From assembly GCA_028826165.1 (NCBI GenBank), contig JAPDFW010000114.1, positions 608,501 to 672,500 of the forward strand: 64,000 bases of DNA. Reading direction: 5' to 3'. Position 1 is the first letter of the stretch. Every line of letters begins with the position of its first letter. Below the pieces are notes generated by a model, which worked only from the letters and a program-made list of their open reading frames with translations, did no database searches and had not been told where the DNA came from. The stretch comes from Anaeramoeba ignava. Taxonomy: Eukaryota > Metamonada > Anaeramoebidae. Made by a program: the position numbers and the translations under genes. Below, piece after piece: positions 24,471 through 36,800 of this stretch.

Positions 24471-27400
24471 ATGAATTTATCTCAATTTGGTCATTCTAAA
24501 TATTCTGAAAACATTTCTTATATAAATTTTAATCAAGATTCATCTGGCTTTCTTATTACAACACCAAATGGATTAACAATATTTGTAAAAATAAAAATAA
24601 AAACGAAAACAAACAATTTAGAATTTTTTTTTCAATTTAAGAAAACTCAAATTATCTTATCTAATAATAATATAATATAACAAATAAATAAATAAATAAA
24701 TAAATAACAAAAAGCAAATTGATCCACTTGAAATGAAATTCAATCTTTCAGAACTTGGACCTATTAAATTTGCTGAAATGTTTTTTCAAGCTTCATTAGT
24801 GACCTATGTTGTATTTATATTCTAATTAAATATATATTCCAAATTAAATATATTTCAAATTAAATAGTTCCAAATTAAATAAATATTCAAAATTAAATTA
24901 TATATTCCAAATTAAATATTTATTCAAAATTAAATATATATTCAAAATTAAATATATATTCAAAATTAAATATATATTCAAAATTAAATATATTTTCCAA
25001 ATTAAATATATATTCCAAATTAAATATATATATTCCAAATTAAATATATATTCAAATTAAATATATATTCCAAATTAAATATATTCCAAATTAAATATAT
25101 ATATTCTAAATTAAAAATTAAATTATATATTCCAAATTAAATATATATTAAAAATAAATTAAATATTTTAAAATTAAAATATATTCAAAATTAAAATATA
25201 TTAAAAATATTCAAAATTAAATATATATTCAAATTCAAAATATATATATTCAAAATTAAATATATATTCCAAATTAAATAAATATATATTCAAAATTAAA
25301 TATATATTCAAAATTAAATATATATTCAAATTAAATAAAATTAAAATATATTTCAAAATTAAATATATATTCAAATTAAATATATATCAAAATTAAAATA
25401 TATATCAAATTAAATATATATTTCAAATTAAAAATATATTTCCAAATTAAATATATTCAAAAATTAAATATATTTCAAATTAAATATATATTTCAAAATT
25501 AAATATATATGTTTCAAAATTAAATATATATTCCAAATTAAATAAATATATTCCAAAATTAAATAAATATATATTCTAAATTAAATATATATTTCAAATT
25601 AAATATATTCCAAATTAAAATATATATTCCAAAAATTAAATATATATTCAAAATTAAATATATATTTCAAATTAAAAATCAAAAATTAAAATATATATTT
25701 TCAAAAATTAAATATATATTCCAAATTAAATATATATTCAAAAAAAATAAATTGTGAAAATTAAATATATATTCAAAATTAAATATATATTCAAAATTAA
25801 ATATATATTCAAAAATTAAATATATATTCCAAATTAAATATATATTCAAAATTAAATATATATTCAAAATTAAATAAATATAAAAATTAAATATATATAT
25901 ATTTCAAAATTAAAATATATTTCAAAATTAAATATATATTCAAAATTAAAATATATATTCCAAAATTAAATATATATTTCAAAATTAAATATATATTTCA
26001 AAATTAAAATATATATTCAAAATTAAATAAATATTCCAAATTAAATTCAAAATAAAATATATATTCAAAATTTAAGATATATTCCAAATTAAAATATAAT
26101 AAATTAAATATATTTCCAAATTAAATATATATTCCAAATTAAATATTTATTCCAAATAAAATATATATTCAAAAATTAAATATATATTCCAAATTAAAAA
26201 TATATCCAAATTTTAAATTAAATATATATTCCAAATTAAATAAATATATTCAAAATTAAATATATATTCAAAATTAAATATATTTTTCAAAATAAATATA
26301 TTTTCCAAATTAAATATTTATTCCAAATAAAATATATATTTAAAATTAAATATATATTCAAAATTAAATATATATTCAAAATTAAATATATATTCTAAAT
26401 TAAATATATATTCCAAATTAAATATATATTCCAAATTAAATATATATTCCAAATTAAATAAATAAATATTCTAAATTAAATATATATTCCAAATTAAATA
26501 TTTATTCAAAATTAATTAAATAAATATATTTAAAATTAAATATATATTTCAAATTAAATATATATTCCAAATTAATTATATATTTCAAAATTAAATATTT
26601 AAATTAAATATATATTCCAAATAAAATATATATTTAAAATTAAATATATATTCAAAATTAAATATATATTCAAAATTAAATATATATTCCAAATTAAATA
26701 TTCAAATTAAATATATATTTCCAAATTAAATATATATTCAAAATTAAATATTCAAAATTAAAAATATATAAGAGTGAAAAAGAACCAACAGTCGCTACTT
26801 TATTTCATATCCTAGAAAACAGAAAAATTGTCGACATTACACAAAGTGAAGAGATAATATGGATGGGACAAAATCAAAAAAGACTTATTATTTGCACAAA
26901 AAGTAGTATTGAATTCTATGATATCAAAAAACTATCACATTTAGGATCAATCGAAGAAAAAAACGAAAATACAAAATTTGCATTTTCTTCAAATGATAAA
27001 AGTTTATTTGGATTTTCACATGAAAAAGATGGAGGATATGTGAGTATTTTCGATGCACTTCACATGAAAAAATTATTTACAGTGAAATGTCATAAAACTC
27101 AAATATCAACACTTTCATTTGATCAAGAATCAACAGTTTTTGCAACAACATCAATCACAGGAACTCTTGTGAGGATATTTGAAGTTGAATCACCTCACAA
27201 TCCGTTGAAAGAGTTCCGACGTGGAACCCAAAAAGCAAATGTATATTCAACAGCTTTTTCTTATGATACTTCCTTTTTATGTTTATCTAGTGATCATGGA
27301 ACTTTACATATTTTCAAATTCAAAAAGAAATCAACCGAAACAAAAGAATCTCAAGGAAATTTCCAAGCTTTAACTCAAAAATTATCTTCTGGAAAAGCTT

Positions 27401-27600
27401 TTGCTTATTGTAGTCATGGAATCAAAATTCCTCATATTTGCTCTTTTATGTTCCAAAAAGTTAATGAAGTTGTTGTTATTGGTTGTGATGGAAGAGTTAA
27501 GATTTATCAATTTAATGTTGAAAAAGGAGGAGAATGTAAATTGATTACTGATAATAATTTCTTTCTTGCTATTGATGAGAAGAAAGACAAAAAAAAATAA
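24471..27600 (+). CDS. PROPPIN, Atg18/WIPI3-4-like WD-repeat autophagy protein
   Basis: PROPPINs bind PI3P and PI(3,5)P2 and help build autophagosomes (family knowledge). Exons 24471..24584, 24715..24810 and 26773..27600, all phase 0, give 345 residues. Seen: exon 1 with ISYINFNQDSSGFLITT (first blade); exon 2 beginning QIDPLEM; exon 3 with TTSITGTLVRIFEVES followed by EFRRGTQKANVYSTAFSYD, which contains the diagnostic FRRG lipid-binding motif, then SSDHGTLHIF. The donors are GTAAAA and GTATTT; the acceptors are AAAAAG and TATAAG. Intron 1 is 130 bp and intron 2 is 1,962 bp of satellite. The FRRG motif and blade order make the family assignment strong; the WIPI3/4 versus WIPI1/2 assignment is weaker. 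Confidence 0.9.
24811..26772 (+). repeat. 1.96-kb satellite intron in the PROPPIN gene
   Basis: The whole intron is a degenerate tandem array with a unit of about 17 bp (ATTAAATATATATTCAA, variants with CC, TTT or shortened AT runs). It contains no other sequence and no credible ORF. Donor GTATTTATATTC and acceptor TATATAAG lie at its edges. Confidence 0.9.
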
Positions 27601-27752
27601 AATCAAAAGAAAATTTTTTTTTTTTCCTCTTTTTAAATAAATTCCAAAAAGCAAATAAGTAATTTTTCATTTTTTTTTTTTATTTTTGAAATTTGATTTC
27701 TTATGGAAAAAGTTATACTCTTTTTGTTTCTTTTTTTTCTTTTATTTTTTTC

Positions 27753-29035
27753 AGTAAATTCTTTAATAATTTATTTAATAATTTATTTAATAATTGATTT
27801 AATAATTAATTTAATAATTGATTTAATAATTTATTTAATAATTTATTTAATAATTTATTTAATAATTTATTTAATAATTTATTTAATAATTTATTTAATA
27901 ATTTATTTAATAATTTATTTAATAATTAATTTAAAAAAAAGTGGAATAAAAAAGTGGAATTTGAGGATTTAATAATTGATTTAATAATTTATTTAATAAT
28001 TGATTTAATAATTTATTTAATAATTGATTTAATAATTTATTTAATAATTTATTTAATAATTTATTTAATAATTTATTTAATAATTGATTTAATAATTTAT
28101 TTAATAATTTATTTAAAAAGTGATTTAAAAAGGAATAAAAATTTAAGAATTTAATAATTTATTTAATAATTTATTTAATAATTTATTTAATAATTAATTT
28201 AATAATTGATTTAATAATTTATTTAATAATTTATTTAATAATTTATTTTAATAATTTATTTAATAATTTATTTAATAATTTATTTAATAATTTATTTTAA
28301 AAATTTATTTAAAAATTTATTTAATAATTTAATAATTTATTTAATAATTTATTTAATAATTTATTTAATAATTTATTTAATAATTTATTTAATAATTTAT
28401 TTAATATTTTAATAATTTATTTAATAATTTATTTTAATTTATTTAATAATTTATTTAATAATTTATTTAATAATTTATTTAATAATTTATTTAATAATTT
28501 ATTTAATAATTTATTTAATAATTTATTTAATAATTTATTTAATAATTTTAATTTATTTAATAATTTGGGTTTAATAATTTATTTAATAATTTATTTTTAA
28601 TAATTTATTTAATAATTTAAAAATTTAATAATTTATTTAATAATTTATTTAATAATTTATTTAATAATTTATTTAATAATTTATTTAATAATTTATTTAA
28701 TAATTTATTTAATAATTTATTTAATAATTTATTTAATAATTTATTTTAATTTATTTAATAATTTATTTAATAATTTATTTAATAATTTATTTAATAATTT
28801 ATTTTAATTTATTTAATAATTTATTTAATAATTTATTTAATAATTTATTTAATAATTTATTTAAAAAAAAGTGGAATAAAAAAGTGGAATTTAAGAATTT
28901 AATAATTTATTTAATAATTGATTTAATAATTTATTTAACAATTTATTTAAAAATTGATTTAATAATTGATTTAATAATTTATTTAATAATTTATTTAATA
29001 ATTTATTTAATAATTAATTTACTAATTTATTTAAA
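27753..29035. repeat. 12-bp satellite (AATAATTTATTT) between PROPPIN and Rho-BTB genes
   Basis: About 1.3 kb of tandem AATAATTTATTT with TTGATTT and TTAATTT variants. It is interrupted by a unique spacer that occurs twice almost unchanged (near 27930-27965 and 28861-28897, with AAAGTGGAATAAAAAAGTGG). A plus-strand ORF with a hydrophobic start (27703, MEKVILFLFLFFLLFF) runs into it, but the rest is only repeat-encoded Leu-Ile-Ile-Tyr. The rest of 27601-29167 is T-rich flank of the Rho-BTB gene. Confidence 0.9.
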
Positions 29036-29167
29036 AAAATTTTTCGAATGAAAAAAATATTTTAACAAAAAAGATTTAATTAATATTTTTTTATTTAAAA
29101 TTTGTTTTATTTTTCATTTTTTTTTATTTTTGTTTTTGTTTTTTTGTTTTTTATTATTTTTAAAAAC

Positions 29168-31716
29168 ATGGATTCAGTTAAATGTGTTGTTGTAGGAGAT
29201 GGAGGAGTTGGAAAATCTTGTTTACTAATATCATACACAACAAATGCTTTTCCATCTGAATATGTACCAACAGTATTTGATAATTATTCAGCAAATGTAA
29301 TGGTAGATGGGAAACCAATCAACTTAGGATTATGGGACACAGCAGGACAAGAAGATTACGATCGATTAAGACCATTATCATATCCACAAACAGATGTATT
29401 TTTGATCTGTTATTCAATCGAAATGCCAACATCATTAGAAAACATTAAAACTAAATGGATTCAAGAAATCCAAATTCATTGCCCTCATGTTCCCTTTTTT
29501 ATAGTTGGTAATAAACTTGATTTGAGAGGAAATCAAGACACTGAAAACAGACTCAAAGATCGAGGACTTCAAATGCTTACAACCGAACAAGGAGAAAGAT
29601 TGGCTCATGAAGTTGGCGCTGCTGGATTTATTGAATGCTCCTCTTTGACTCAACAAAATCTTAAGGCTTTAATGGATGAAGCAATTCGTGTTGCTCTTAA
29701 TCCAAATAATAAAAAGAAAAAAAGAGGAAATTTTTCCAAAAAATCTAAATCAAGATCAAAATCAAAATCTAAATCTAAATTTGTGGAAGAGAAAAAAGTC
29801 TTGACTCCTCCTGTATTGCCTAAAGGTATTCCTGCTCCTTGGATTAACATTATTACTTCCAAATATGATGAAGGTAAATAATTTAGTTTATATTTAAGTT
29901 GTTTAAATTTAAAATTCATTTCAATTTTGTTTTGTTTTATTTTAGATTTGAAGAAATTGGTAAATAACCAATTGTTTTCTGATGTTGAATTTCAAGTGGG
30001 AAAAAGAGTTTTAAATGCACATCGTGTTATTTTATCAGCTGCTTCACGTTTATTTAATCGAATATTTGAAGAATTTGATATGAGAAAAGAAAAGAAAGAG
30101 AAAGAGAAAGAGAAAGAAAAAGAAAAAGAAAAAGAAAATAATAATAATGAAAATGAAAAAGAAAAAGAGAAAGAAAAAGAGAAAGAGAAAGAAAAAGAAA
30201 AAGAAAAGATAATAATAATGATAATGAAAAAGAAGTAAATGAAAAAACAATCGAAGATGCTATTATAAATGCTCCTCATCATTTATGTTGTCCTATTAGG
30301 TACATCATAATATTCTCTTTCAAATATCTTTTTTTCCTCTTCTTAAAAAAAAAAACAATTCCATTTCGTTTTATAAAAAAAAATAGTTTATCTTTAATGA
30401 ATGATCCAGTTCTCACACCTTCTGGAAATACTTATGAAAGACAATCACTTGAAGATTATATTAAACTTAAACATGAAGATCCACTTACACGACAACATCT
30501 TCGAGTTCAAGACTTAATTCCAAATCGGTATTTATTGTTTAATATTCTTCAAATTCATTTTAATTAACACCTTATTTATATTCCAGGGGATTAAAAGATG
30601 CTATTGATGAATACAAAAAACAACATGGAATTCCTATTGAACCTATTGTTGTTCCAAAAGGTCCACAACTTCCTTTACCTGTTAGAGGAGATGATGGTAT
30701 GTGTTTTTTCACAAAATTTTTCCTTTCTTGTTCATTAAAAATTTTTTTTTTGTATTATTTTATTTTCCAATCCAAAATTAAAAAAAAATAAAATTGTAGA
30801 ACTTTTCCATTTTGATGGAATAGAATCAATCGAAGAAATTCCGAATAACAAAATCCAAATTGCTCTTGAAGATACAATTTCTGCAGATAATTTCTTAATC
30901 ATTCTTGAGTTTTTATATACAGGAATAACAACATTCAAAAAAAACTTCACATCACATCGACAACTCCAAGAACTCGCACAAACATTTGAATGCGAAGAGC
31001 TTATAACAATCAGTCGGAATCAACAAGAAGGAAACGATTTCTTAAACCCAAGCATTGGAACTTGGGTGAATGACAAAACAGCAGAAAGATTCAAAGATTT
31101 ATTTCTTCACAAGTCTCGGTTTGCAGATGTTGTTTTTAAAGTGGAAAACGAAAAAGTGTACGGACATCGTGCTTTAATTAGCTGTCGTTGCAAACCGTTA
31201 TCAAATCTGCTTTTGAAACATCAAGGAGAAAAAGCAGAAATCCCGATTGAAAAAACAACTGCAGAGCAATTTAAAGCGTTTCTGGAATACGTTTATACTG
31301 CGCATACTCCTCATCGTAAATTACCTGATTTTCTTGGTGTCATGTCACTTGGTAATAGATTCCAAATGCCGAGATTGGTGACTTTGTGTGAGCTTTATAT
31401 TTCCAAGATTGTCGAAGTCGCAACAAGAAATGATATTATTAAGGCTGACATTGATGTAATTGGAATTCTTGTCGAATCGCAAGATGCCAATGCCCAACAA
31501 CTGGAAAAATTCTGTTTGCACTTCATATCAACTAACTATGGGCCAATGTCACAAAGAGACGAATGGAAAAATTTGAAAGGAAATAATTTGGATTATATTG
31601 AAAAAAATCGTTGGCCTCCTTTAAAATATTTGAAAGAAGTTGAAGAATATGAAAAAGAATTGAAGAAACTTAATTCTTCAAATCCAAATTCAGCTGGAAA
31701 ATGTTTTGTGATGTGA
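29168..31716 (+). CDS. RhoBTB-like protein: Rho GTPase - BTB split by a U-box - BTB/BACK - CAAX
   Basis: Exons 29168..29873, 29946..30299, 30387..30527, 30587..30696, 30800..31716; about 742 residues. Seen: a complete Rho GTPase (residues ~4-178) with [38 protein letters not shown] and ECSS; a basic Ser-Lys stretch; the first half of a BTB domain ([20 protein letters not shown]); a Glu-Lys tract; a canonical U-box ([20 protein letters not shown] then [10 protein letters not shown]) spanning exons 2-4; the second half of BTB1 ([20 protein letters not shown]); a second BTB ([20 protein letters not shown]) with a BACK-like tail; and the C-terminus CFVM, a CaaX farnesylation signal. RhoBTB proteins recruit Cul3 through BTB, and U-boxes bind E2 enzymes (family knowledge). 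One base is missing in the Glu-Lys run near 30205; exon phases confirm that a single added base restores 743 codons. The start was chosen at 29168, just before the P-loop. Confidence 0.9.
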
Positions 31717-31885
31717 AAAGAAAATCAACAAAAAAAAAACAGGAATAATATATTTTGTTTTTAAAAAAAAAAATGTTTTGTTTTCTGGCTGATCAAAAAC
31801 AAGAACTATAAAAATCAAAAAAAATTAATCAAAAAAAAATACAATCATTTCATATTTTTATTTTTTTTTTAAAAATCTAAATTAA

Positions 31886-32506
31886 ATGAACATTTCACAT
31901 AAAAGAAAAAATCAAACCAATTTCAATTCTTTAGCTTTAATGAAAAAAATGCAAAGAACAGGATCAATAAGAATTGGAATAAAAAAAAAAAACAAAAAAG
32001 ATCAAAAAAGTGGAGATTTTACAAAAAAAATTCCTGAAGAAATTTCCTATAAAATATTTAGCAATCTATCTGCAAAAAAATTAATTTTATCAAGTTCTGT
32101 AAATAAAAATTGGAAGAGAATTACAAATGATGAATTTTTATGGGCAAAAATTGTTAGTAATCAATGTCCAAGAAAAGGACATTTAAATTCTTCATGGAAA
32201 CAAGTTTTTCTTGCTTTTTCTAATGAAAAAAACTTGAAAAATATGAAAGAAGAAGTTGCTGAAACATTAAGAATAACAGATATTAATGAGAGTTTTGGAT
32301 ATTTTTCTGGAAAAGAATGTCAAACTCATAATCATCCTTGCATTTTTGCAAAAGGATCTCCAGAAACAAATAATCAAAAATTTGTCATTTCAAGTAAGAA
32401 TTTTTATGAGGAAGTTCCAATTTCAAAATGGGAAGATTCATTTAATTTGTTTTATTTTTTATTAAAGAAAAGAAATTACCATCCTCAATTTAATGATGAA
32501 AATTAG
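31886..32506 (+). CDS. F-box protein
   Basis: Single-exon, 206 residues, ATG at 31886 after a T-tract, TAG stop. The basic N-terminus (residues 1-45) is followed by an F-box (~50-92: IPEEISYKIFSNLSAKKLIL then VNKNWKRITNDEFLWAKIV). F-box proteins bind Skp1 and bring substrates to SCF ubiquitin ligases (family knowledge). The C-terminal ~110 residues, with a Cys/His-containing ECQTHNHPC stretch, match no recognition domain that I know, so the substrate is unknown. It sits 169 bp downstream of the RhoBTB/U-box gene in the same direction. Confidence 0.8.
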   Translation: MNISHKRKNQTNFNSLALMKKMQRTGSIRIGIKKKNKKDQKSGDFTKKIPEEISYKIFSNLSAKKLILSSSVNKNWKRITNDEFLWAKIVSNQCPRKGHLNSSWKQVFLAFSNEKNLKNMKEEVAETLRITDINESFGYFSGKECQTHNHPCIFAKGSPETNNQKFVISSKNFYEEVPISKWEDSFNLFYFLLKKRNYHPQFNDEN

Positions 32507-32638
32507 AATTTGGAAAAAGAAAAAGAAAAAAAAGAAAAAAAAAAGAAAAAAAAAAGATTTCATTTTTCTATCAATTTCTCTTTTATTGATTATTATTATA
32601 ATTTATAATAATATTTTTTTTTTTTGATATAAAAACAA

Positions 32639-33686
32639 ATGGAACTTTATGATGTAGTTATTCCTTATAAAAAAAATGCACGTTCGATCCAAATTCAAAT
32701 TAACCAAAAAACAGTAATTAAATTTGAAAGCAAAAATTTAAATAAAAAATAAAAATAAAAATAAAAAATAAAAAATTTAAATAAAAAAATAGTATGATCT
32801 TATCAGAAATAAAGACGAGGAAAATCTTTTTGAAATTAAATTAAAACTCCTTAAAGGTGATTACGAATATACTCTAATTATTGAAGATTGGTTTGGAAGC
32901 AAACAAGAAATAAAAGAAACAATAACAGTTCCAAGTGCAAAAAATGAAAAAAAAGGAAAAAATGTAAAAAATGCAAAAAAACCAACTAGAGAAGTTGAAA
33001 GTAAGCAAAAAAACAAAGCAAAATTGCTTTCCAAATAAATTTTATATAAAAAAATATGAATATTTATTTTGTTCCATTTCATCTCAAAAAAACATGTTAA
33101 ACAAGATAGTTTGGAAATTCCGAAAAAGAAAGTGAAGCTAAGAAAGAATTTCTGGCGCAAGCATTTAACATTACTTTTAACATTACTTGGAATTGCGATT
33201 TCTGTTTTTTTATGGAGTTTAAATACAAAAAGAATGATTGAGATGCTAACATATGCATCATCAAAAAAATTCCAAATGATTGACATCATTTTAAACTATT
33301 TTTTATTTATATTGACGGTAGTTGGATTGCATTATTCCAAGTTACCGAAAAAGATGTGGATTCCTTGCAACTCATTAGTTTTTGCTTATCAGGTTTTGTT
33401 GGATGTAATTTTCAAAACTGATGGAATTTCTGTTGTTTGGAATTGCAATTTTGGATTAGTTTTAACAGAATACGTGCGATTCCAACTGGATTCTACACGT
33501 TTAATTGTTCTTGGTTCTTCTACAATTTTGGCTGATGTGTTTTATTTTATTCGTGATATTTGGGAAAAAGATTTACTCAATTCTTTGGCTCATTTTCTTG
33601 CAATTTGTCTTGGGTTTATAGTCGGAGTTATTTATTTCCGTCTCCGTTCGACCAAAAGAAAAAGTGTATTGTCAAATCGTTATTAA
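32639..33686 (+). CDS. Multipass membrane protein of unknown function, three exons
   Basis: Exons 32639..32713, 32793..33000, 33106..33686 give 287 residues; donors GTAATT and GTAAGC, acceptors AAATAG and AACAAG, and the phases agree. The N-terminal ~75 residues (MELYDVVIPYKKN ... LLKGDYEYTLIIEDWFG) look like a small beta-sandwich, with weak resemblance to E-set/glycogen-binding-like folds. A Lys-rich linker follows, then about five hydrophobic segments (e.g. LTLLLTLLGIAISVFLW, ILNYFLFILTVVGLHY, FLAICLGFIVGVIYF). The C-terminus is basic. I do not recognise the family. An endomembrane location is likely, since there is no signal peptide and the soluble domain precedes the first membrane span. 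Confidence 0.65.
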
Positions 33687-33824
33687 GAAGAGATTTGAGA
33701 AAAAGAAGATTTAATTTCTTTTTTTTTTTAAAAAAAAAACCAAAATTAAAATCAAAAAATCAAAAAATCATTTTTTTTTTCTTCAAATATATTTTAATTT
33801 TAATTTTAATTTTATTCATTTCGA

Positions 33825-36800
33825 ATGTCTTCTTTTCATTCGAAAGCATTAAATCATCTTGCAAAAGCATTAGCATATTCAGATCCACCATCAAAACAAC
33901 AAGTGGAATCTCTTATTTCATTATGTTCTGAGTATCAATCTGCACATTTAGACAAGAGGTGGACTAATTCTGTAATGGCATTGGCAAATTTTTTAAGGTT
34001 ATCAAAGGGAATGTATCTTCATGAGATATTACCATTAATTTTAGGCAAAGTGAAGAAGGTTTTAGATTATCAATTACAGATTTTAAGTTTAGAAAAAATG
34101 GGTAAATAAAATTTATATTAAAATTCATTTATAAAATTAAAATTTATATTAAAATTAAATTCATTTACAAAATTAAAATTAAAATTAAAATTAAAATTAA
34201 ATTCATTTATAAAATTAATATTAAAATTAAAATTAAATTCATTTATAAAATTAAATTCATTTATAAAATTAAAATTAAAATTAAAATTAAAATTAATATC
34301 AAAATTCATTTATAAAATTTAAATTAATATAAAATTAAAATTTAAATTAAAATTCATTTATAAAATTAAATTAAAATTCATTTATAAAATTAAAATTTAA
34401 ATTAAAATTAAAATTAAAATTAAAATTAAAATTCATATTAAAATTAAAATTAAAATTAAAATTAAAATTAAAATTCATATCAAATTCATTTATAAAATTA
34501 AAATTAAAATTAAATTCATTTATAAAATTTATATTCATTTATAAAATTAAAATTAAATTCATTTATAAAATTTATATCAAATTCATTTATAAAATTAATA
34601 TTAAATTTGAAATAGAAATGTTTATTGAGCGCATATTCGCCATTTTAATCGAAATTTCTCAGTTCAAAAACCCGAAACAAGATACAGAGAAAAACAAAGA
34701 AAACGAGAGCAACACAAAAACAGCAGGATCACACATCATTGATTTTATCATAAGCTCTCTTTCTTCATCATTAAAAAGAATCATACAAAAAACAGACACT
34801 TTAAAACTTTTGAAAGGAATAACAGAAAAACACGTTAAACAAGATAAAAAACAGCAAAAACAACGAGAAAAGAAGGAAAAGAAACAAGGAAAACACGAGA
34901 AAGATGAAGACGAAGATCAAGAGAAAGAGGAAGAGAAGAAAGATGATCAAGAAGAGAAGGAGAAAAACGAGGATCAAGAAAAAAAAGAGGATGAAAAAAA
35001 AGAGGATCAAGAAAAAAAGGAAGAGGATAAAGAAGATAGTGAGGAAGATGAAAAACAGGACGAAAAAGAAGACAAGGAAGATCGAGAGGAGAAAGAAAAG
35101 GACAACATAAACAGCGACAGCAAACGACACGAAGCACTAGGATTTGTGTCGGAATTTAACGCTAAGGAGATGAGTTTTGCAGCGTTTTTAGGCATTACTA
35201 ACGCCCTTGCGACACAATCCGCAATGAACATGAACCACAAGCAACTTGGGACGTTGGTTCATATCTTGTTAAAAACAATAAAGGTTCTTGAAAGACTTAA
35301 AAAAATGGTGCTGTCAAGAATCACACAGACAACAGCAAGTCCGCGCAACGCAAGAAGGAAGTCGCAGAATCTGACACACAATGTGAAATGGTCAGAAGCG
35401 GCAAAGACAGTTGCGCAATTTGTTTCGCGGGGAATAACAACGCTGCGGAGCACAGTGGTAGAGATCTGCGGAAAACTTGTGGATCTTCCCCAGGATATTT
35501 GCCGGCCAAAAGAACGTGACAGGTTCGGTGATATTGCAGAACATATTCTCGCAGCAATACTTGGCCAGGCACGAGGTCAAAAGGCTCGGACAAAACACGG
35601 CCGCGCAAGACAGCTCAGTGCGGTTCTCGAGCTTATTGCCAAAAGCACAGGAAATCAGCCCGAACAGATGATGCGTTCGGTCACTGTTTTGTCCGAAATT
35701 CTTGCAGAAAATCGCAAGTTGGTTACCGTCCTCGGAACTAAGAAGGACGATAAAAACAGCGTCAATGCGGTTCTACACACCGCCATTAAATGCCTTTCGC
35801 TTGTTGGCCAAAGAGAAGCAAGGGTTTCCCGCGTTGTTGTTGATGCTCTAAAAACGTTTCTTGTTTCCACACCAAATCCTGCTTTTGTAGAACTTGCAAG
35901 TGATGAGATATGCGCTGTGTTTCGTGACGAAAGAACAGGATGGAACGTGCAGGGAATCTCTTCCTTCATCTCTTCTTTATCAAGTGAACTTTTTGGGAAT
36001 TGGGGTCAACAATTGAGGACAGATACCCCCAAAGTTCCCGGCAACGCTCTTGTTAATATCGTTATTTTTCTCGGTAAATTGAGCTGTGAATTTGGATCTA
36101 TTGCGGAGCTTGTGGCGATGGTGATCAAACTCCTGGTGTCCAGACTGTGCAATCCAAAACATCCCGTAGATGCGGTTATTGTGAATCAATTAACCCGAAT
36201 TGCGCTTATTGAGGATGGACAAACCGCGCATCTCTCGAAAATACTGTCAGTATTCGAGACAATTATCAAGAACTCGGGAGATGACCGCACAAAAATTGCT
36301 CGCGATGAGATTCCCCAAGCACTTCTGCAGATCGCAGCACGTGTAAAGGCGCCAAGAGCAAAGAACAGGGTTTTGGTGCGTCTTGTCCAGCTTTTTATTC
36401 ATAAATGCGAGGTTATTTCCCGAGAGGCAACAAAACAGGGCATTTCCTCCTCCGCAATGGCTGCTGATCTTGGCGTTCTTCTTCCTGCAATCGCAGCCGC
36501 AGTTAGTGGGTTCAGAGAGATGAAAAAAGCTCTTGCTCTTGAACCAACTTACTCCACATCCCGTCCTGCAATTAAATACAAGAAAATGTTCCGCAGCTTC
36601 TGGTTTTATTGCGTTCTTCACGGATTCGTTGTTGATGGTCTCTGGTTTCCAGAGTGGTTCGCTGCAATAACAACCGTTGCACAGAACATCCCTGCTCTTG
36701 CAAATCGCCATAAAGCTCATGGTCAACTTGAGATTGGCGAGGAACTCCATTCTATCCTCGATTCACACTCGAGCATTGGCGCACTCAAAGAACTCCGAGC

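Noticed and set aside
34801-35240. Minus-strand hydrophobic ORFs opposite PI4KA
   Set aside because: Antisense of the acidic Glu-Lys-Asp insert. The plus-strand exon is continuous for 6.2 kb and matches PI4KA.
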